Assembly (NCBI GenBank): GCA_022781925.1
Contig: JALESO010000061.1
Coordinates: 1 to 41,364, forward strand
From: Lachnospiraceae bacterium
GTDB taxonomy: Bacteria > Bacillota > Clostridia > Lachnospirales > Lachnospiraceae
Reading direction: 5' to 3'
DNA length: 41,364 nt
The position numbers and the translations under genes are program-made. The notes under the pieces are model-generated. The model ran no database searches and was not told the origin of the DNA. It was given only the letters and a program-made list of their open reading frames with translations. The number at the start of each line of letters is the position of its first letter. Within the stretch, counting starts at the first letter, position 1. Shown piece by piece: positions 7,882 to 16,503 of the stretch.

Positions 7882-8931
7882 TTATCGTTTGGAAGCTGTT
7901 ACGGAAAAATGAAATAATGTTTTGGATTTAAAGGTATCTCCTGCTTTCAAAATAACAGAAGGGAAATTCGGGTGGCTGGTTGCATTCGGAAAATGCTGTG
8001 TCTCCAGGCAGGCGCTTCCGTAAGCCGGATATGCGATGCCGTTTTTGCCGTGCTCTGCCGGGGACTGTGCCGGTACATATAACTGTACGCCAGGCTGGTC
8101 GGTAAAGCAGGTCAGACGGATGCCGGATTCCTCTGCATATAATGTTGCGGCCTCTTTTAAACCACTGCCGTTTAATACGAAGTTGTGATCGTATGTTTTA
8201 GAATATTTTAACTGTGGATGATCGGCGAAAATATCCTGTCCGATCGGCTTCGGTGTCCGGAAATCAAACGGTGTGCCGGTTACGTCGGTGATCACACCGG
8301 TGGTAAGATCATTTTCGTCAGTCTCAGTGAAGGAATCCGCATTGATCATCAGAACATGTTCCAGCACGGAACCGGATGCCTCGCCATTTAAGTTAAAATA
8401 GGAATGGTTGGTTGTGTTGAATACGGTATCTTGGTCGCTGGATGCCTCATAGGAAATGGAAAGTTCATTATCCTCACTCCAGGAATAGGTGACACTCATG
8501 GTCAGGGTACCCGGATAACCTTCCTCGCCGTCCGGTGAGACACGGGTAAAACGCACGGAATTGCCGGACTGTGCAGATTCCCAGTTGTAATAGTGGAAAC
8601 CGCGGATGCCGCCGTGCAGATGGTTCGGCCCGTTGTTGACTGCAAGCTGATAAGTTTTATCATTTAAAGTAAACACACCTTTTTCGATGCGGTTTGCATG
8701 TCTTCCTACCACAGCACCGAAGCTTGCGGTATCTTTTTCATATTCTGCAAGTGTGTCGTAGCCCAGGCAGACATCACGCAATTCGCCATCTTTGTCCGGC
8801 ACGCAGATGCTGACGATGCGGCAGCCGTAGCTGGTAATTGTCACGTAAGCGCCGGATGTGTTTTCCAGACGGTAAAGAAAAGCTTCTTCGCCGTCGCTGG
8901 TGATTCCAAAAGAACTTTTTGTAATAGCCAT
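7882..8931 (-). CDS. galM: Galactose mutarotase (aldose 1-epimerase)
   Basis: The 349-residue product has the typical length and motifs of GalM: 'G-A-V-V-G-R-H-A-N-R-I', 'N-N-G-P-N-H-L-H-G-G', 'T-N-H-S-Y-F-N-L' with the catalytic histidine, 'K-T-Y-D-H-N-F-V-L', and near the end 'C-L-E-T-Q-H-F-P-N-A' with the catalytic glutamate. It interconverts alpha and beta anomers of aldohexoses in the cytoplasm. GAGGG lies seven bases before the ATG. It is the first gene of a three-gene reverse-strand unit with the ParB/Bmp protein and the phosphoesterase. Confidence 0.92.
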   Translation of the reverse strand: MAITKSSFGITSDGEEAFLYRLENTSGAYVTITSYGCRIVSICVPDKDGELRDVCLGYDTLAEYEKDTASFGAVVGRHANRIEKGVFTLNDKTYQLAVNNGPNHLHGGIRGFHYYNWESAQSGNSVRFTRVSPDGEEGYPGTLTMSVTYSWSEDNELSISYEASSDQDTVFNTTNHSYFNLNGEASGSVLEHVLMINADSFTETDENDLTTGVITDVTGTPFDFRTPKPIGQDIFADHPQLKYSKTYDHNFVLNGSGLKEAATLYAEESGIRLTCFTDQPGVQLYVPAQSPAEHGKNGIAYPAYGSACLETQHFPNATSHPNFPSVILKAGDTFKSKTLFHFSVTASKR

Positions 8932-8987
8932 TTCAAAACCCTCATTCTTTCTTTTTATTCAAGTTGAACCCACGTTACACTTTTCAT

Positions 8988-9015
8988 TTGTGTACGGGCA
9001 TACCTAGAGTATACT
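8988..9015 (+). promoter_or_regulatory. Possible upstream promoter of the Sua5 gene
   Basis: TTGTGT (8988-8993), a 16-base spacer and TATACT (9010-9015). The -10 is part of the palindrome AGTATACT, so it could also serve in the reverse direction towards galM. Confidence 0.4.
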
Positions 9016-9030
9016 CGCAGGGGACAGGTG

Positions 9031-9059
9031 CTGACAAGTAAAATCTTTTGTGGTATACT
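9031..9059 (+). promoter_or_regulatory. Promoter directly in front of the Sua5 gene
   Basis: CTGACA (9031-9036), a 17-base spacer and TATACT (9054-9059). The predicted transcription start (about 9066) coincides with the ATG at 9067, which would give a leaderless or nearly leaderless mRNA. Confidence 0.5.
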
Positions 9060-9066
9060 GTTTCTC

Positions 9067-10149
9067 ATGAATACGTTAAATAATAATCAGGAAAACAAAA
9101 TTCTGACACAGGTAAAAAAAGTGGATGCACAGCATCCGGATATGAGTATTATACGGGAAGCCGCTGAAATTATCCGCGCAGGCGGACTGGTTGGTTTCCC
9201 GACGGAAACAGTATATGGACTGGGAGCAGACGCATTACTGCCGGAAGGGGCGAAAAGAATTTATGCAGCAAAAGGGCGTCCGTCTGACAATCCACTGATC
9301 GTACATATTGCCGAGTTTGAGGCACTGGAGAAGATCACGGCAGATATTCCGCCACAGGCAAAGGCACTGGCCGATGCATTCTGGCCGGGACCGTTGACCA
9401 TGATCTTCCGGAAAAGCGATGCGGTGCCATATGAGACCACCGGCGGACTGGACACGGTGGCTGTCCGCATGCCGTCACATCCGACAGCACTGGCACTGAT
9501 CCGCGAGAGCGGCGGCTATATCGCAGCACCGAGTGCAAATACATCCGGCAGACCGAGTCCGACATTGGCGGAACATGTCTATGAGGATCTGAACGGCAAG
9601 ATCCCGATGATCCTTGATGGCGGAGCCGTAGGCATCGGCATTGAGTCCACGATCATCGATCTGAGCGAAGAGGTTCCGATGATCCTGCGCCCGGGTTATA
9701 TTACAAAAGATATGCTGGCTGAGGTGATCGGTGCAGTAAAGGATGATCCGGGATTTGCAAGTACGGATCCGAATGTACATCCGAAGGCGCCGGGCATGAA
9801 ATATCGTCACTATGCGCCGAAAGCAAATCTGACCATTGTCTCCGGCGAGGCAGAGGCTGTTGTGGCGCGCATCAATGAACTGACCAGAGAGCATCAGGAA
9901 AAGGGCGAGAAAGTCGGCATCATCTGCACAGATGAAAGCCGTGCACAGTATATCGGCGATGTGATCGAGAGTACGGGAAGCCGTCAGGACGAGGACAGTA
10001 TCGCGCAGCATCTGTATGCCATCCTTCGAGATTTTGATGAGAGGGATGTCAATGTCATTTTCTCGGAAAGCTTTGCAACACCGCGGATCGGACATGCGAT
10101 CATGAACCGTCTGCTGAAGGCAGCCGGACATCAGGTGATAGAAGTATAA
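9067..10149 (+). CDS. L-threonylcarbamoyladenylate synthase (Sua5/YwlC type)
   Basis: The protein makes threonylcarbamoyl-AMP from threonine, bicarbonate and ATP for the t6A37 modification of ANN-decoding tRNAs. From the ATG at 9067 it has 360 residues, the length of the two-domain Sua5 form. The YrdC domain (about 20-220) shows 'F-P-T-E-T-V-Y-G-L-G-A', 'K-G-R-P-S-D-N-P-L', 'F-W-P-G-P-L-T' and 'S-A-N-T-S-G-R'; the C-terminal Sua5 domain begins after 'A-P-G-M-K-Y-R-H-Y-A-P'. The start is not certain. The frame extends to a GTG at 9028 with AGGGG four bases upstream, which would add 13 residues; ATG 9067 has no ribosome-binding site but lies at a predicted transcription start. Confidence 0.9.
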   Translation: MNTLNNNQENKILTQVKKVDAQHPDMSIIREAAEIIRAGGLVGFPTETVYGLGADALLPEGAKRIYAAKGRPSDNPLIVHIAEFEALEKITADIPPQAKALADAFWPGPLTMIFRKSDAVPYETTGGLDTVAVRMPSHPTALALIRESGGYIAAPSANTSGRPSPTLAEHVYEDLNGKIPMILDGGAVGIGIESTIIDLSEEVPMILRPGYITKDMLAEVIGAVKDDPGFASTDPNVHPKAPGMKYRHYAPKANLTIVSGEAEAVVARINELTREHQEKGEKVGIICTDESRAQYIGDVIESTGSRQDEDSIAQHLYAILRDFDERDVNVIFSESFATPRIGHAIMNRLLKAAGHQVIEV

Positions 10150-10184
10150 AGAAAATAATTTGCAGTCTGAAAAGAGGTGGAAGT

Positions 10185-10634
10185 TTGGATAGAATCGAGA
10201 AGATAATTTTTGTGGGGAAACGTGCGATCTGCCGGGAGCCGATGGCTGCGGCGATTCTTCAGCGGGAGCATCTGAATTTCCCGGTGGAGATACTGGCGCG
10301 GGGCTTTGTGGTATTATTCCCGGAGCCGTTGAATCAGAAGGCGGAGGCCGTGATGATCAGCAACGGTATTGCACTGGAAAATTATATGTCCAGTCAGTTG
10401 GAACCGACAGATTTTGGGGATACGACACTGATACTGACATTTGATCAGGCAGCGAAGGAAAAAGTGCTGGAGATGGAAGGCGAACAGAATGTGGAAGTGC
10501 TGACAGATCTGACCGGCGATGAACTGGAAATCCTGGATCCATATGGGGCGGAGCTGGTGACTTATGGGATCTGTTATGAGACCTTGTCCAACACGATCCA
10601 TAAGCTGGCGGAAGTATTGAATCAGCAAATATGA
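10185..10634 (+). CDS. Low-molecular-weight phosphatase-like protein lacking the nucleophile
   Basis: A 149-residue protein aligned with low-molecular-weight protein tyrosine/arginine phosphatases. The P-loop C-x5-R reads F-V-G-K-R-A-I-C-R-E-P-M. The position of the nucleophilic cysteine is Gly11, while the second cysteine (Cys16) and the arginine (Arg17) remain. The C-terminal D-P-Y-G segment with the general-acid aspartate and the following C-Y are kept. It is therefore probably not an active phosphatase and may bind a phosphate-containing ligand. The start is a TTG at 10185 with AGAGGTGG upstream. The place downstream of sua5 matches ywlC-ywlE order in Bacillus, where YwlE is an arginine phosphatase. 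Confidence 0.78.
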   Translation: MDRIEKIIFVGKRAICREPMAAAILQREHLNFPVEILARGFVVLFPEPLNQKAEAVMISNGIALENYMSSQLEPTDFGDTTLILTFDQAAKEKVLEMEGEQNVEVLTDLTGDELEILDPYGAELVTYGICYETLSNTIHKLAEVLNQQI

Positions 10635-10702
10635 CAGAAAGAGTAGAAGATGATTTAGATCAGTTTATCCAGTATCTGCTTTTTGAAAATCGTATGATGT
10701 AG
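10631..10702 (+). CDS. Possible 23-residue peptide or gene remnant
   Basis: An ATG overlaps the stop codon of the phosphatase-like gene (ATGA) and opens a 23-codon frame, MTERVEDDLDQFIQYLLFE and on to N-R-M-M. The sequence resembles the first helix of many tyrosine recombinases, so it may be the stump of a lost gene. It is too short for a firm call. Confidence 0.25.
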   Translation: MTERVEDDLDQFIQYLLFENRMM

Positions 10703-10807
10703 TTGAGGTTATAGAGCATAAATGAAAAAGAACTAATTATTTTGCTGTACGCTATATTGTATTTTTCAAAAACTGCCATGTGAAAGTATAAATACAAAAC
10801 GTAAATG

Positions 10808-10876
10808 AAAGAGAGCAGGCTATTTTTTCTCAAGGAGCGATTGTTAGCGATTGAGACAAAATAGCCTGCTCTCTTT
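10808..10876. terminator. Hairpin element C, bidirectional terminator
   Basis: A perfect 19-bp stem pairs 10808-10826 with 10858-10876, followed by a T run on the forward side and, on the reverse strand, by a shorter one. A second helix TCTCAA/TTGAGA (10828-10833 with 10851-10856) continues inside, leaving a 17-base loop that contains 'AGCGATT' and 'TAGCGA', also seen in elements A and B. It lies between the converging genes ending at 10634 and 10916. Nothing else was found in this gap apart from the short peptide frame. Confidence 0.75.
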
Positions 10877-10915
10877 TTTTTAATCTACAACTTAGCTACA
10901 AAAGAAGCTAGGAGA

Positions 10916-12703
10916 TCAAAGCACACTTTCCAGTCCGTACAATGCCGCACCCAGCGCCCCGACGATTTCTGGTTCCTCGGAGATATAAAGTGGCGCTTTC
11001 AGCTGTTCTTCCAGCACTTTCACGACACCCGGATTTTTGGCGACACCGCCGGTCATCATATAGCCCGGTTCCAGTCCGACACGGCGCATCAGGGAGATCG
11101 CTTTTGCTGCGATAGCCATATGGATGCCGTGGGCGATATCGGATGTCTCCTTGTTTTGTGCGATCAGGGAAATAACTTCCGATTCTGCAAACACGGAACA
11201 CATGCTGCTGATCTCAATATTTTCTGTTGATTTCAGAGACAGTGATCCAAGTTCTGAGATATCCACTTCCAGTGTACGTGCCATCATTTCCAGAAAGCGG
11301 CCGGTTCCGGCAGCACATTTGTCATTCATGACAAAATCAGTCACATCTCCTTTTTCATTCAGATGGATGGCTTTGCTGTCCTGTCCGCCGATGTCGAGAA
11401 TGGTGCGGATCTGCGGATTCAGATAATGTGCACCTTTTCCATGACAGCTGATCTCTGTTACGTTCTCATCTGCAAAAGGGATGCTGACACGGCCGTAACC
11501 GGTGGATACGATCTTAGTCAGGTCAGAGCGCTGCAGGTTTGCTTTCTGTAAAATTTCTTCCAAGATACGCTGTGCACTTTCGCCACTTTTGGCTCCAGTG
11601 CGGATGACTGCGGATGCGATCAGTTCCCGGTTCTGATTTAAGATCACCGCATTTGTGGACGTGGAACCGCTGTCGATCCCCATGACATAGACCGGGGCAG
11701 AAGCGGAAGCTTCTGTGGCATGATTTGCGTCTGCAGTTTTATTATTTGAGCGGTTGTTGGCAGCCTGCTGTGGAAAGTTTTTGTTTCCCGACGGCTGTCG
11801 TTTATTTTTAAATAACATGGTTTCTCCTTTTTGTGCACGAAGAGATTCTAAAAATGCTTCCAGACGGGTCAGGATCTGACCGGCGCACTGTGCGGTGGCA
11901 TCGGTTTCAATCTTCAGAATCGGCAGATTGGAGGTCTCGTGCAGTTTCGTATATTCATAGGCATAGATATCACAGAATTTCACGGTGTGATAAATGATGC
12001 CGTCGATGCGTTTTTCATAAGCTTCCAGAATCCGCTGCCGGTTGGAAGCTGATGCCATGCGCATGCAGGGAAGCTGATCCAGCAAGGCATGTGCATAGGC
12101 AGGCAGAATCTGTTCAGAATTCAGATCATAGCTGCGCTGAATGCCGGTGCAGGTCAGATCCAGAACGACTTCTGCCTGATGGTCTGTGATCAGCTGCCGA
12201 ATCTCGGATCCGGGGCGGGCACCGGCCAGGGCGATGCGGAGTCCGCCAGTTTGTGAAGCTGTGGACGGATCAGCCATTGAGGTTGTTTTCTGCTCTGTCA
12301 TACGTTTTTTACAAATTTCCAACAACTTCTGCTCCGAAAAAGTTTTCCCGGAAAAATCCGCATAGGCGTCTATCAGCTTTTGCAGCTGTCGTGTGTAGAG
12401 TGTGACCGCAAAGTCATTGATCTTGCGGGGCAGATCCAGACAGAAGAAAAACCTGTCCGGGAACTGGTCACGGAGAATGTCATACAGGCGGCGGGAGCTG
12501 TCACAGCAGGTGGTAAAGATCATGCCCTCATAATCCTGTTTTTCAAATTCTTCCAGAACAGCTTTGGAAAAGGAGCACATATTTGGATGCATCAGGGCAT
12601 CTGCCTGGGTGAAGTTCGTTACATGAGGTTCCAGACAGGTGATGTCCGTGCCGAAAGCCTGAAATAATTCTTCCGGAACATATTTGCAAAAATAAGCCAG
12701 CAT
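10916..12703 (-). CDS. 2-hydroxyacyl-CoA dehydratase subunit fused to its activating ATPase
   Basis: The 595-residue protein has two parts. Residues about 1-310 match the D-component of 2-hydroxyglutaryl-CoA dehydratase-type enzymes (HgdB/FldC, also E. coli YjiM), with cysteines at about 43, 66-67 and later for an iron-sulfur cluster. After a low-complexity N/Q-rich linker, residues about 335-595 form a BadF/HgdC-type ATPase (YjiL-like): 'V-M-G-I-D-S-G-S-T-S-T-N', 'S-T-G-Y-G-R', 'D-I-G-G-Q-D-S-K', 'N-D-K-C-A-A-G-T-G' and 'M-C-S-V-F-A-E-S-E'. The two cysteines would hold the shared [4Fe-4S] cluster. Such ATPases inject an electron at low potential. The fusion of activator to dehydratase subunit is unusual. 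The start overlaps the stop of the next gene by one base. Confidence 0.82.
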   Translation of the reverse strand: MLAYFCKYVPEELFQAFGTDITCLEPHVTNFTQADALMHPNMCSFSKAVLEEFEKQDYEGMIFTTCCDSSRRLYDILRDQFPDRFFFCLDLPRKINDFAVTLYTRQLQKLIDAYADFSGKTFSEQKLLEICKKRMTEQKTTSMADPSTASQTGGLRIALAGARPGSEIRQLITDHQAEVVLDLTCTGIQRSYDLNSEQILPAYAHALLDQLPCMRMASASNRQRILEAYEKRIDGIIYHTVKFCDIYAYEYTKLHETSNLPILKIETDATAQCAGQILTRLEAFLESLRAQKGETMLFKNKRQPSGNKNFPQQAANNRSNNKTADANHATEASASAPVYVMGIDSGSTSTNAVILNQNRELIASAVIRTGAKSGESAQRILEEILQKANLQRSDLTKIVSTGYGRVSIPFADENVTEISCHGKGAHYLNPQIRTILDIGGQDSKAIHLNEKGDVTDFVMNDKCAAGTGRFLEMMARTLEVDISELGSLSLKSTENIEISSMCSVFAESEVISLIAQNKETSDIAHGIHMAIAAKAISLMRRVGLEPGYMMTGGVAKNPGVVKVLEEQLKAPLYISEEPEIVGALGAALYGLESVL

Positions 12704-13977
12704 TATGCTTCCTCCTTTCTCTGCCGCAGCACTTCGAGAAATGCTTCAAAGCGGGTGCGGATCTGACCGTCGTGACTGTTGCGGCGGTCCATGCCGTCGC
12801 CGTCCAGAACGAGGAGCGGAATATTTTTCCGGTCCAGTTCTTCTTTCAGCAGTATGACTCCGCCGGAGGACTGCTTGCAGCCCCAGTGACAGAAATTGAT
12901 GACACCGTCAGAATGCAGATCCTGTGCCAGTTCGGACACCAGTTTTGCTTTGCGTTCATAAGGACCGTTGTAGACATTCTGAACCATTTTTTCCGCCAGT
13001 GCCTCCAGCGGATGCTCTGTGTCCAGAGGTGTACGATAATCCAGGTTCATTTCCATGGCCTGAATCTGGTAATCATCCGTCAGATTAAAATATTGTTTCA
13101 ACGTCTCCTGATAATAAGGGATCAGATGTACCCAGAGGATATTTGTCCCGTGAAATTCCGGGGCAGCGGCGGCTTCTGCTTCCATCTGCTGATAAAAATG
13201 CAGGATTTCCGGCGTTCCGATATTCATATGGGAGGCAAACAGCATATACATTTCCAATGTCAGGGTGGACGGATAGTGATGTGTCTGTATGTGTTTTAAA
13301 AACCGCTCATAACAGGCTTTGGATTCATTTTCCCGCTGCAGTGCGGCAGACAGTTCTTCCGGCTGAAATTTTTTGTGAAAGGTATCTTCCAGCATGGAGA
13401 TTAGTTCCTTTAACTGTTCCGTGACGTATGCTGCCGCATCCGGTGTATCATACTGTGGGATGTCCAGCAGGAAAGACGGCACATGATGTTTTTCGGACAG
13501 ATGTCGGAATGTGTTGACGTTTCCATCACAGATGGTGGACGTGGTGACAGCAAAGGCAGCAGGCGGGATGATGCCGCTGTCGATGGCACCGATGAAATTT
13601 TTGTGATAAGAACACAGCGTGGATGCCAGTCCTTCGTTTTCGGCATAATCAAGGAAATAGTCCTCGATGGTGAACCCGGATAAAAAGGAAGACAGACATT
13701 CGATGGACAGGCTGTGGAGGCCGAAGCATTGCAGCAGTTCCACCGGGGCAAAAATATTCGCCCAGACGGAAGTCTCCGGATGCTTCAGTGCCTCCAAGAC
13801 TTCGCCCACGGCATAGGTGTTCAGATGCTGGTAAGCGCCGGGCAGTCTCTTGTCAGCAAGGTGTCTGCTGCGAAACTGTTCCAGTGCCAGACCGGCTTTG
13901 ATCATGCGAAACGCAGCCAGTGGATGGTCCGGGGCATATTTTTTTATGATGTTTCCATAAGTACGAATTACTTCCAT
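12703..13977 (-). CDS. 2-hydroxyacyl-CoA dehydratase-family subunit
   Basis: A 424-residue protein of the HgdB/FldB superfamily that also includes benzoyl-CoA reductase subunits and double-cubane cluster proteins. Features are 'V-W-A-N-I-F-A-P-V-E-L-L-Q-C-F-G' near residue 70, 'T-T-S-T-I-C-D-G-N-V-N' near 140, and 'F-C-H-W-G-C-K-Q-S-S-G-G' near 365, which supply cysteines for a cluster. The start at 13977 (MEVIRTYGNIIKKYAPDHP) is preferred over in-frame ATGs at 14073 and 14052, which add low-complexity residues not expected in the family; AAAGAGAA lies upstream but with long spacing. It is coupled (TAATG) to the activase-fusion gene. The substrate is unknown, as no CoA-transferase or other pathway gene is nearby. 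Confidence 0.82.
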   Translation of the reverse strand: MEVIRTYGNIIKKYAPDHPLAAFRMIKAGLALEQFRSRHLADKRLPGAYQHLNTYAVGEVLEALKHPETSVWANIFAPVELLQCFGLHSLSIECLSSFLSGFTIEDYFLDYAENEGLASTLCSYHKNFIGAIDSGIIPPAAFAVTTSTICDGNVNTFRHLSEKHHVPSFLLDIPQYDTPDAAAYVTEQLKELISMLEDTFHKKFQPEELSAALQRENESKACYERFLKHIQTHHYPSTLTLEMYMLFASHMNIGTPEILHFYQQMEAEAAAAPEFHGTNILWVHLIPYYQETLKQYFNLTDDYQIQAMEMNLDYRTPLDTEHPLEALAEKMVQNVYNGPYERKAKLVSELAQDLHSDGVINFCHWGCKQSSGGVILLKEELDRKNIPLLVLDGDGMDRRNSHDGQIRTRFEAFLEVLRQRKEEA

Positions 13978-14288
13978 AAAATTACAGATTCTCTTTCTTT
14001 TGTTAATACTAAAATAATATTGAAATGATTGTTGCTGAACATTTATTTCCATAGCATTATACAGGAAAACCATTTATTTGGCGAGAGATACTTGTGTTTG
14101 CTTTTTGGCGACAGGAGTTAAGAAAAATTTAACTGTAAAGAAAAGAGCGGTTATGGTAAACTGTAAAAAAGTGTGTATAAAAAACTCATGTTGAAACATA
14201 TGTGGAACAGACCTGAGATCAGGACGCCACAGATAGGAATGAAAGGGCACAGCATGAGAAATGGAATTTTAAGTGAGGAGTCAGGACA

Positions 14289-15428
14289 ATGGAAAAATCA
14301 AAGGTATATTTTACTTCATTTAAAACAAGTTTTACGGAAAATCTGATGCAGAAGCTGGCGCGTCTGGTAAAGACCGCGGGCATTGAGACCATTGACTTTC
14401 AGGATCATTATGCAGCGATCAAAATTCATTTTGGCGAGTATGGCAATCTGGCGTTTTTGCGGCCGAATTATGCGAAAGTCATTGCAGATATTGTAAAAGA
14501 GCAAGGGGGAAAAGTGTTTCTCACAGACTGCAATACCTTATATGTAGGAAGCCGTAAAAATGCGGTGGATCATCTGGAAACTGCATACATGAATGGATTT
14601 ACTCCGTATGCCACCGGATGTCCGGTCATTATCGCGGACGGACTGAAAGGTACCGATGAGGTGTTGGTTCCGGTGGATGGCGAGTATGTCAAAGAGGCAA
14701 AGATCGGCCGTGCACTGATGGATGCGGATATTTTGATCTCACTGACTCATTTCAAGGGACATGAGGCCACCGGTTTTGGCGGAACCATCAAAAATATCGG
14801 TATGGGCGGCGGATCCCGTGCAGGTAAGATGGAGCAGCACAGCGCGGGCAAGCCATATGTACGTCACAGACTCTGCGTGGGTTGTGGCATGTGCACGAGA
14901 GTATGTGCCCATGATGCCATCACCATCGATGAGCGCAAAGCAGAGATCAATCATGATAAATGTGTGGGCTGCGGCAGATGTGTCGGTGTCTGTCCGAAAG
15001 ATGCAGTGACACCGGAGTTTTCCGAGTCCAATGATATCTTAAATTGCAAGATGGCAGAGTATACGCTGGCAATCTGCAAGGACCGTCCGTGTTTCCATAT
15101 CTCACTGATCTGTGATGTATCACCGAATTGTGACTGTCATGCGGAAAATGATCGTCCGATCATTCCGAATGTCGGTATGCTGGCATCCTTTGATCCGGTG
15201 GCTCTGGATATGGCATGTGCGGATCTGTGCAACCAGCAGCCGGTACTGTCCAACAGTGTACTGGCAGAAAACATGGAGCAGCATAAGCATGAACATGGGG
15301 AATGTGACTGCGGACACGGACACGATCATTTCTATTTTACACATCCGGATACCAACTGGAGAAGCTGCATCGAGCATGCGGTAAAGATCGGACTGGGTAC
15401 CGACCAGTATGAACTGATCGAAGTGTAA
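14289..15428 (+). CDS. DUF362 protein with ferredoxin-type 2x[4Fe-4S] domain
   Basis: A 379-residue protein. The N-terminal and C-terminal parts belong to the DUF362 family ('I-K-I-H-F-G-E-Y-G-N', 'S-L-T-H-F-K-G-H-E-A-T-G-F-G-G'). Between them (about 190-245) lies an 8-iron ferredoxin module, C-V-G-C-G-M-C-T-R-V-C and C-V-G-C-G-R-C-V-G-V-C, complete for two clusters. Near the C-terminus a His/Cys-rich stretch (H-K-H-E-H-G-E-C-D-C-G-H-G-H-D-H) could bind metal. It is probably a cytosolic electron-transfer protein; the partner is unknown. The start has GTGAGGAG upstream. Confidence 0.85.
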   Translation: MEKSKVYFTSFKTSFTENLMQKLARLVKTAGIETIDFQDHYAAIKIHFGEYGNLAFLRPNYAKVIADIVKEQGGKVFLTDCNTLYVGSRKNAVDHLETAYMNGFTPYATGCPVIIADGLKGTDEVLVPVDGEYVKEAKIGRALMDADILISLTHFKGHEATGFGGTIKNIGMGGGSRAGKMEQHSAGKPYVRHRLCVGCGMCTRVCAHDAITIDERKAEINHDKCVGCGRCVGVCPKDAVTPEFSESNDILNCKMAEYTLAICKDRPCFHISLICDVSPNCDCHAENDRPIIPNVGMLASFDPVALDMACADLCNQQPVLSNSVLAENMEQHKHEHGECDCGHGHDHFYFTHPDTNWRSCIEHAVKIGLGTDQYELIEV

Positions 15429-15495
15429 AAGTCGAAATACATCAAAAAGAAATATATAGTATATATAAAAGAAGAAGGAAAGAGGACAGGAAACT

Positions 15496-16431
15496 ATGAG
15501 CCCACAGGATAAAGTAGAGCGGGTGTTAAAAGAGATCCATGTGACATTTTCCAAAAGTGAAACGTATAATGGACACCCGGATAAAGTGATCATAGACCGC
15601 AAGCAGTTTCTGAATCTGCTGGACCGGTTGAATCAGGGGATTTACGATATGATGGATCAGTACGAGCAGACGCGGCAGAGCAGAAACAATGCGGAGCGTG
15701 CGTTTCGCAAAAAAGGGGATGAGATCATTGAGGCGGCCAATGCAAATGCGGAGGATGTGTATGCGGCATCTGTCATTTATACCGCGGATATGATCGGTGC
15801 GATCCGGGAACTGATGGACCGGACCAATGATTCCATGAATGATCTGTTTTTGCAGTTCCGGAAGGATATGCGGGAGCAGAAAGACAAGCTGCAGTCCCAC
15901 GAAAATGAACTGCAGGGACAGCTGGCGGATCTGGCGGACACAAAGAAATATCTGTCCATCATTGATGATATCAATAAAGAGCGGGCACGGAAAAAACGGG
16001 ATCTGGATGCAGAACGGGAAGCCGGAGTACAGTATGCAAAAAGCATGATCTACACACCGCCTTCCAGCCCGGAGATCAAAGTGAATGAGCAGTATTTTGA
16101 AAATTCCAGAATGAAGAAACCGGAGGAGATGCTGCGTGAGCCGGTACCGGCGGAAAAACCGGATATTAAGATCAATACCGATGCGGCGTATTTTAAATGG
16201 CGGGAAAGTCAGAAGGCAAAAGAAAATGGACAGGAGCAGACTGCAGATGCAGTGGATACCTCCGATGGAGATGTGGAACATCCGAATCCGGAATTCCCAG
16301 ATGAAGAATCCATCCGTCAGGCGGTACTGGCAGATGAATTTGCAGCGGAGCAGGCGCAGAATGCAGCCCGGAAAAAGGAAAAACGGGACGCAGGTTCTCT
16401 GCTGAAAGACCTGATTTTCGGAAAAGAATAG
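15496..16431 (+). CDS. Coiled-coil hypothetical protein
   Basis: A 311-residue, highly charged protein. Residues about 40-180 are predicted long helix or coiled coil by their heptad-like pattern (Q-T-R-Q-S-R-N-N-A-E-R-A-F ... E-I-I-E-A-A-N-A-N-A-E-D-V), similar in style to DivIVA or AtpF-like stalks. The remainder is acidic and low in complexity, ending in a basic tail R-K-K-E-K-R and L-L-K-D-L-I-F-G. No membrane helix or enzyme motif was seen. GAAAGAGG lies upstream of the ATG. It follows the DUF362 gene by 67 bases and precedes the two-component pair; a shared operon is possible. I do not recognise a family with certainty. Confidence 0.7.
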   Translation: MSPQDKVERVLKEIHVTFSKSETYNGHPDKVIIDRKQFLNLLDRLNQGIYDMMDQYEQTRQSRNNAERAFRKKGDEIIEAANANAEDVYAASVIYTADMIGAIRELMDRTNDSMNDLFLQFRKDMREQKDKLQSHENELQGQLADLADTKKYLSIIDDINKERARKKRDLDAEREAGVQYAKSMIYTPPSSPEIKVNEQYFENSRMKKPEEMLREPVPAEKPDIKINTDAAYFKWRESQKAKENGQEQTADAVDTSDGDVEHPNPEFPDEESIRQAVLADEFAAEQAQNAARKKEKRDAGSLLKDLIFGKE

Positions 16432-16503
16432 CAACAAGATGGATAATTCCTTACTGGATGTAAGGGATATTAATCATAAATATATGTAGTAGGAGTGATT
16501 TAG

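Noticed and set aside
13978-14073. Longer N-terminus of the dehydratase subunit from 14073
   Set aside because: The extra 32 residues are low in complexity, a TATAAT-like box lies within the same region, and the family-like sequence begins at the ATG at 13977.
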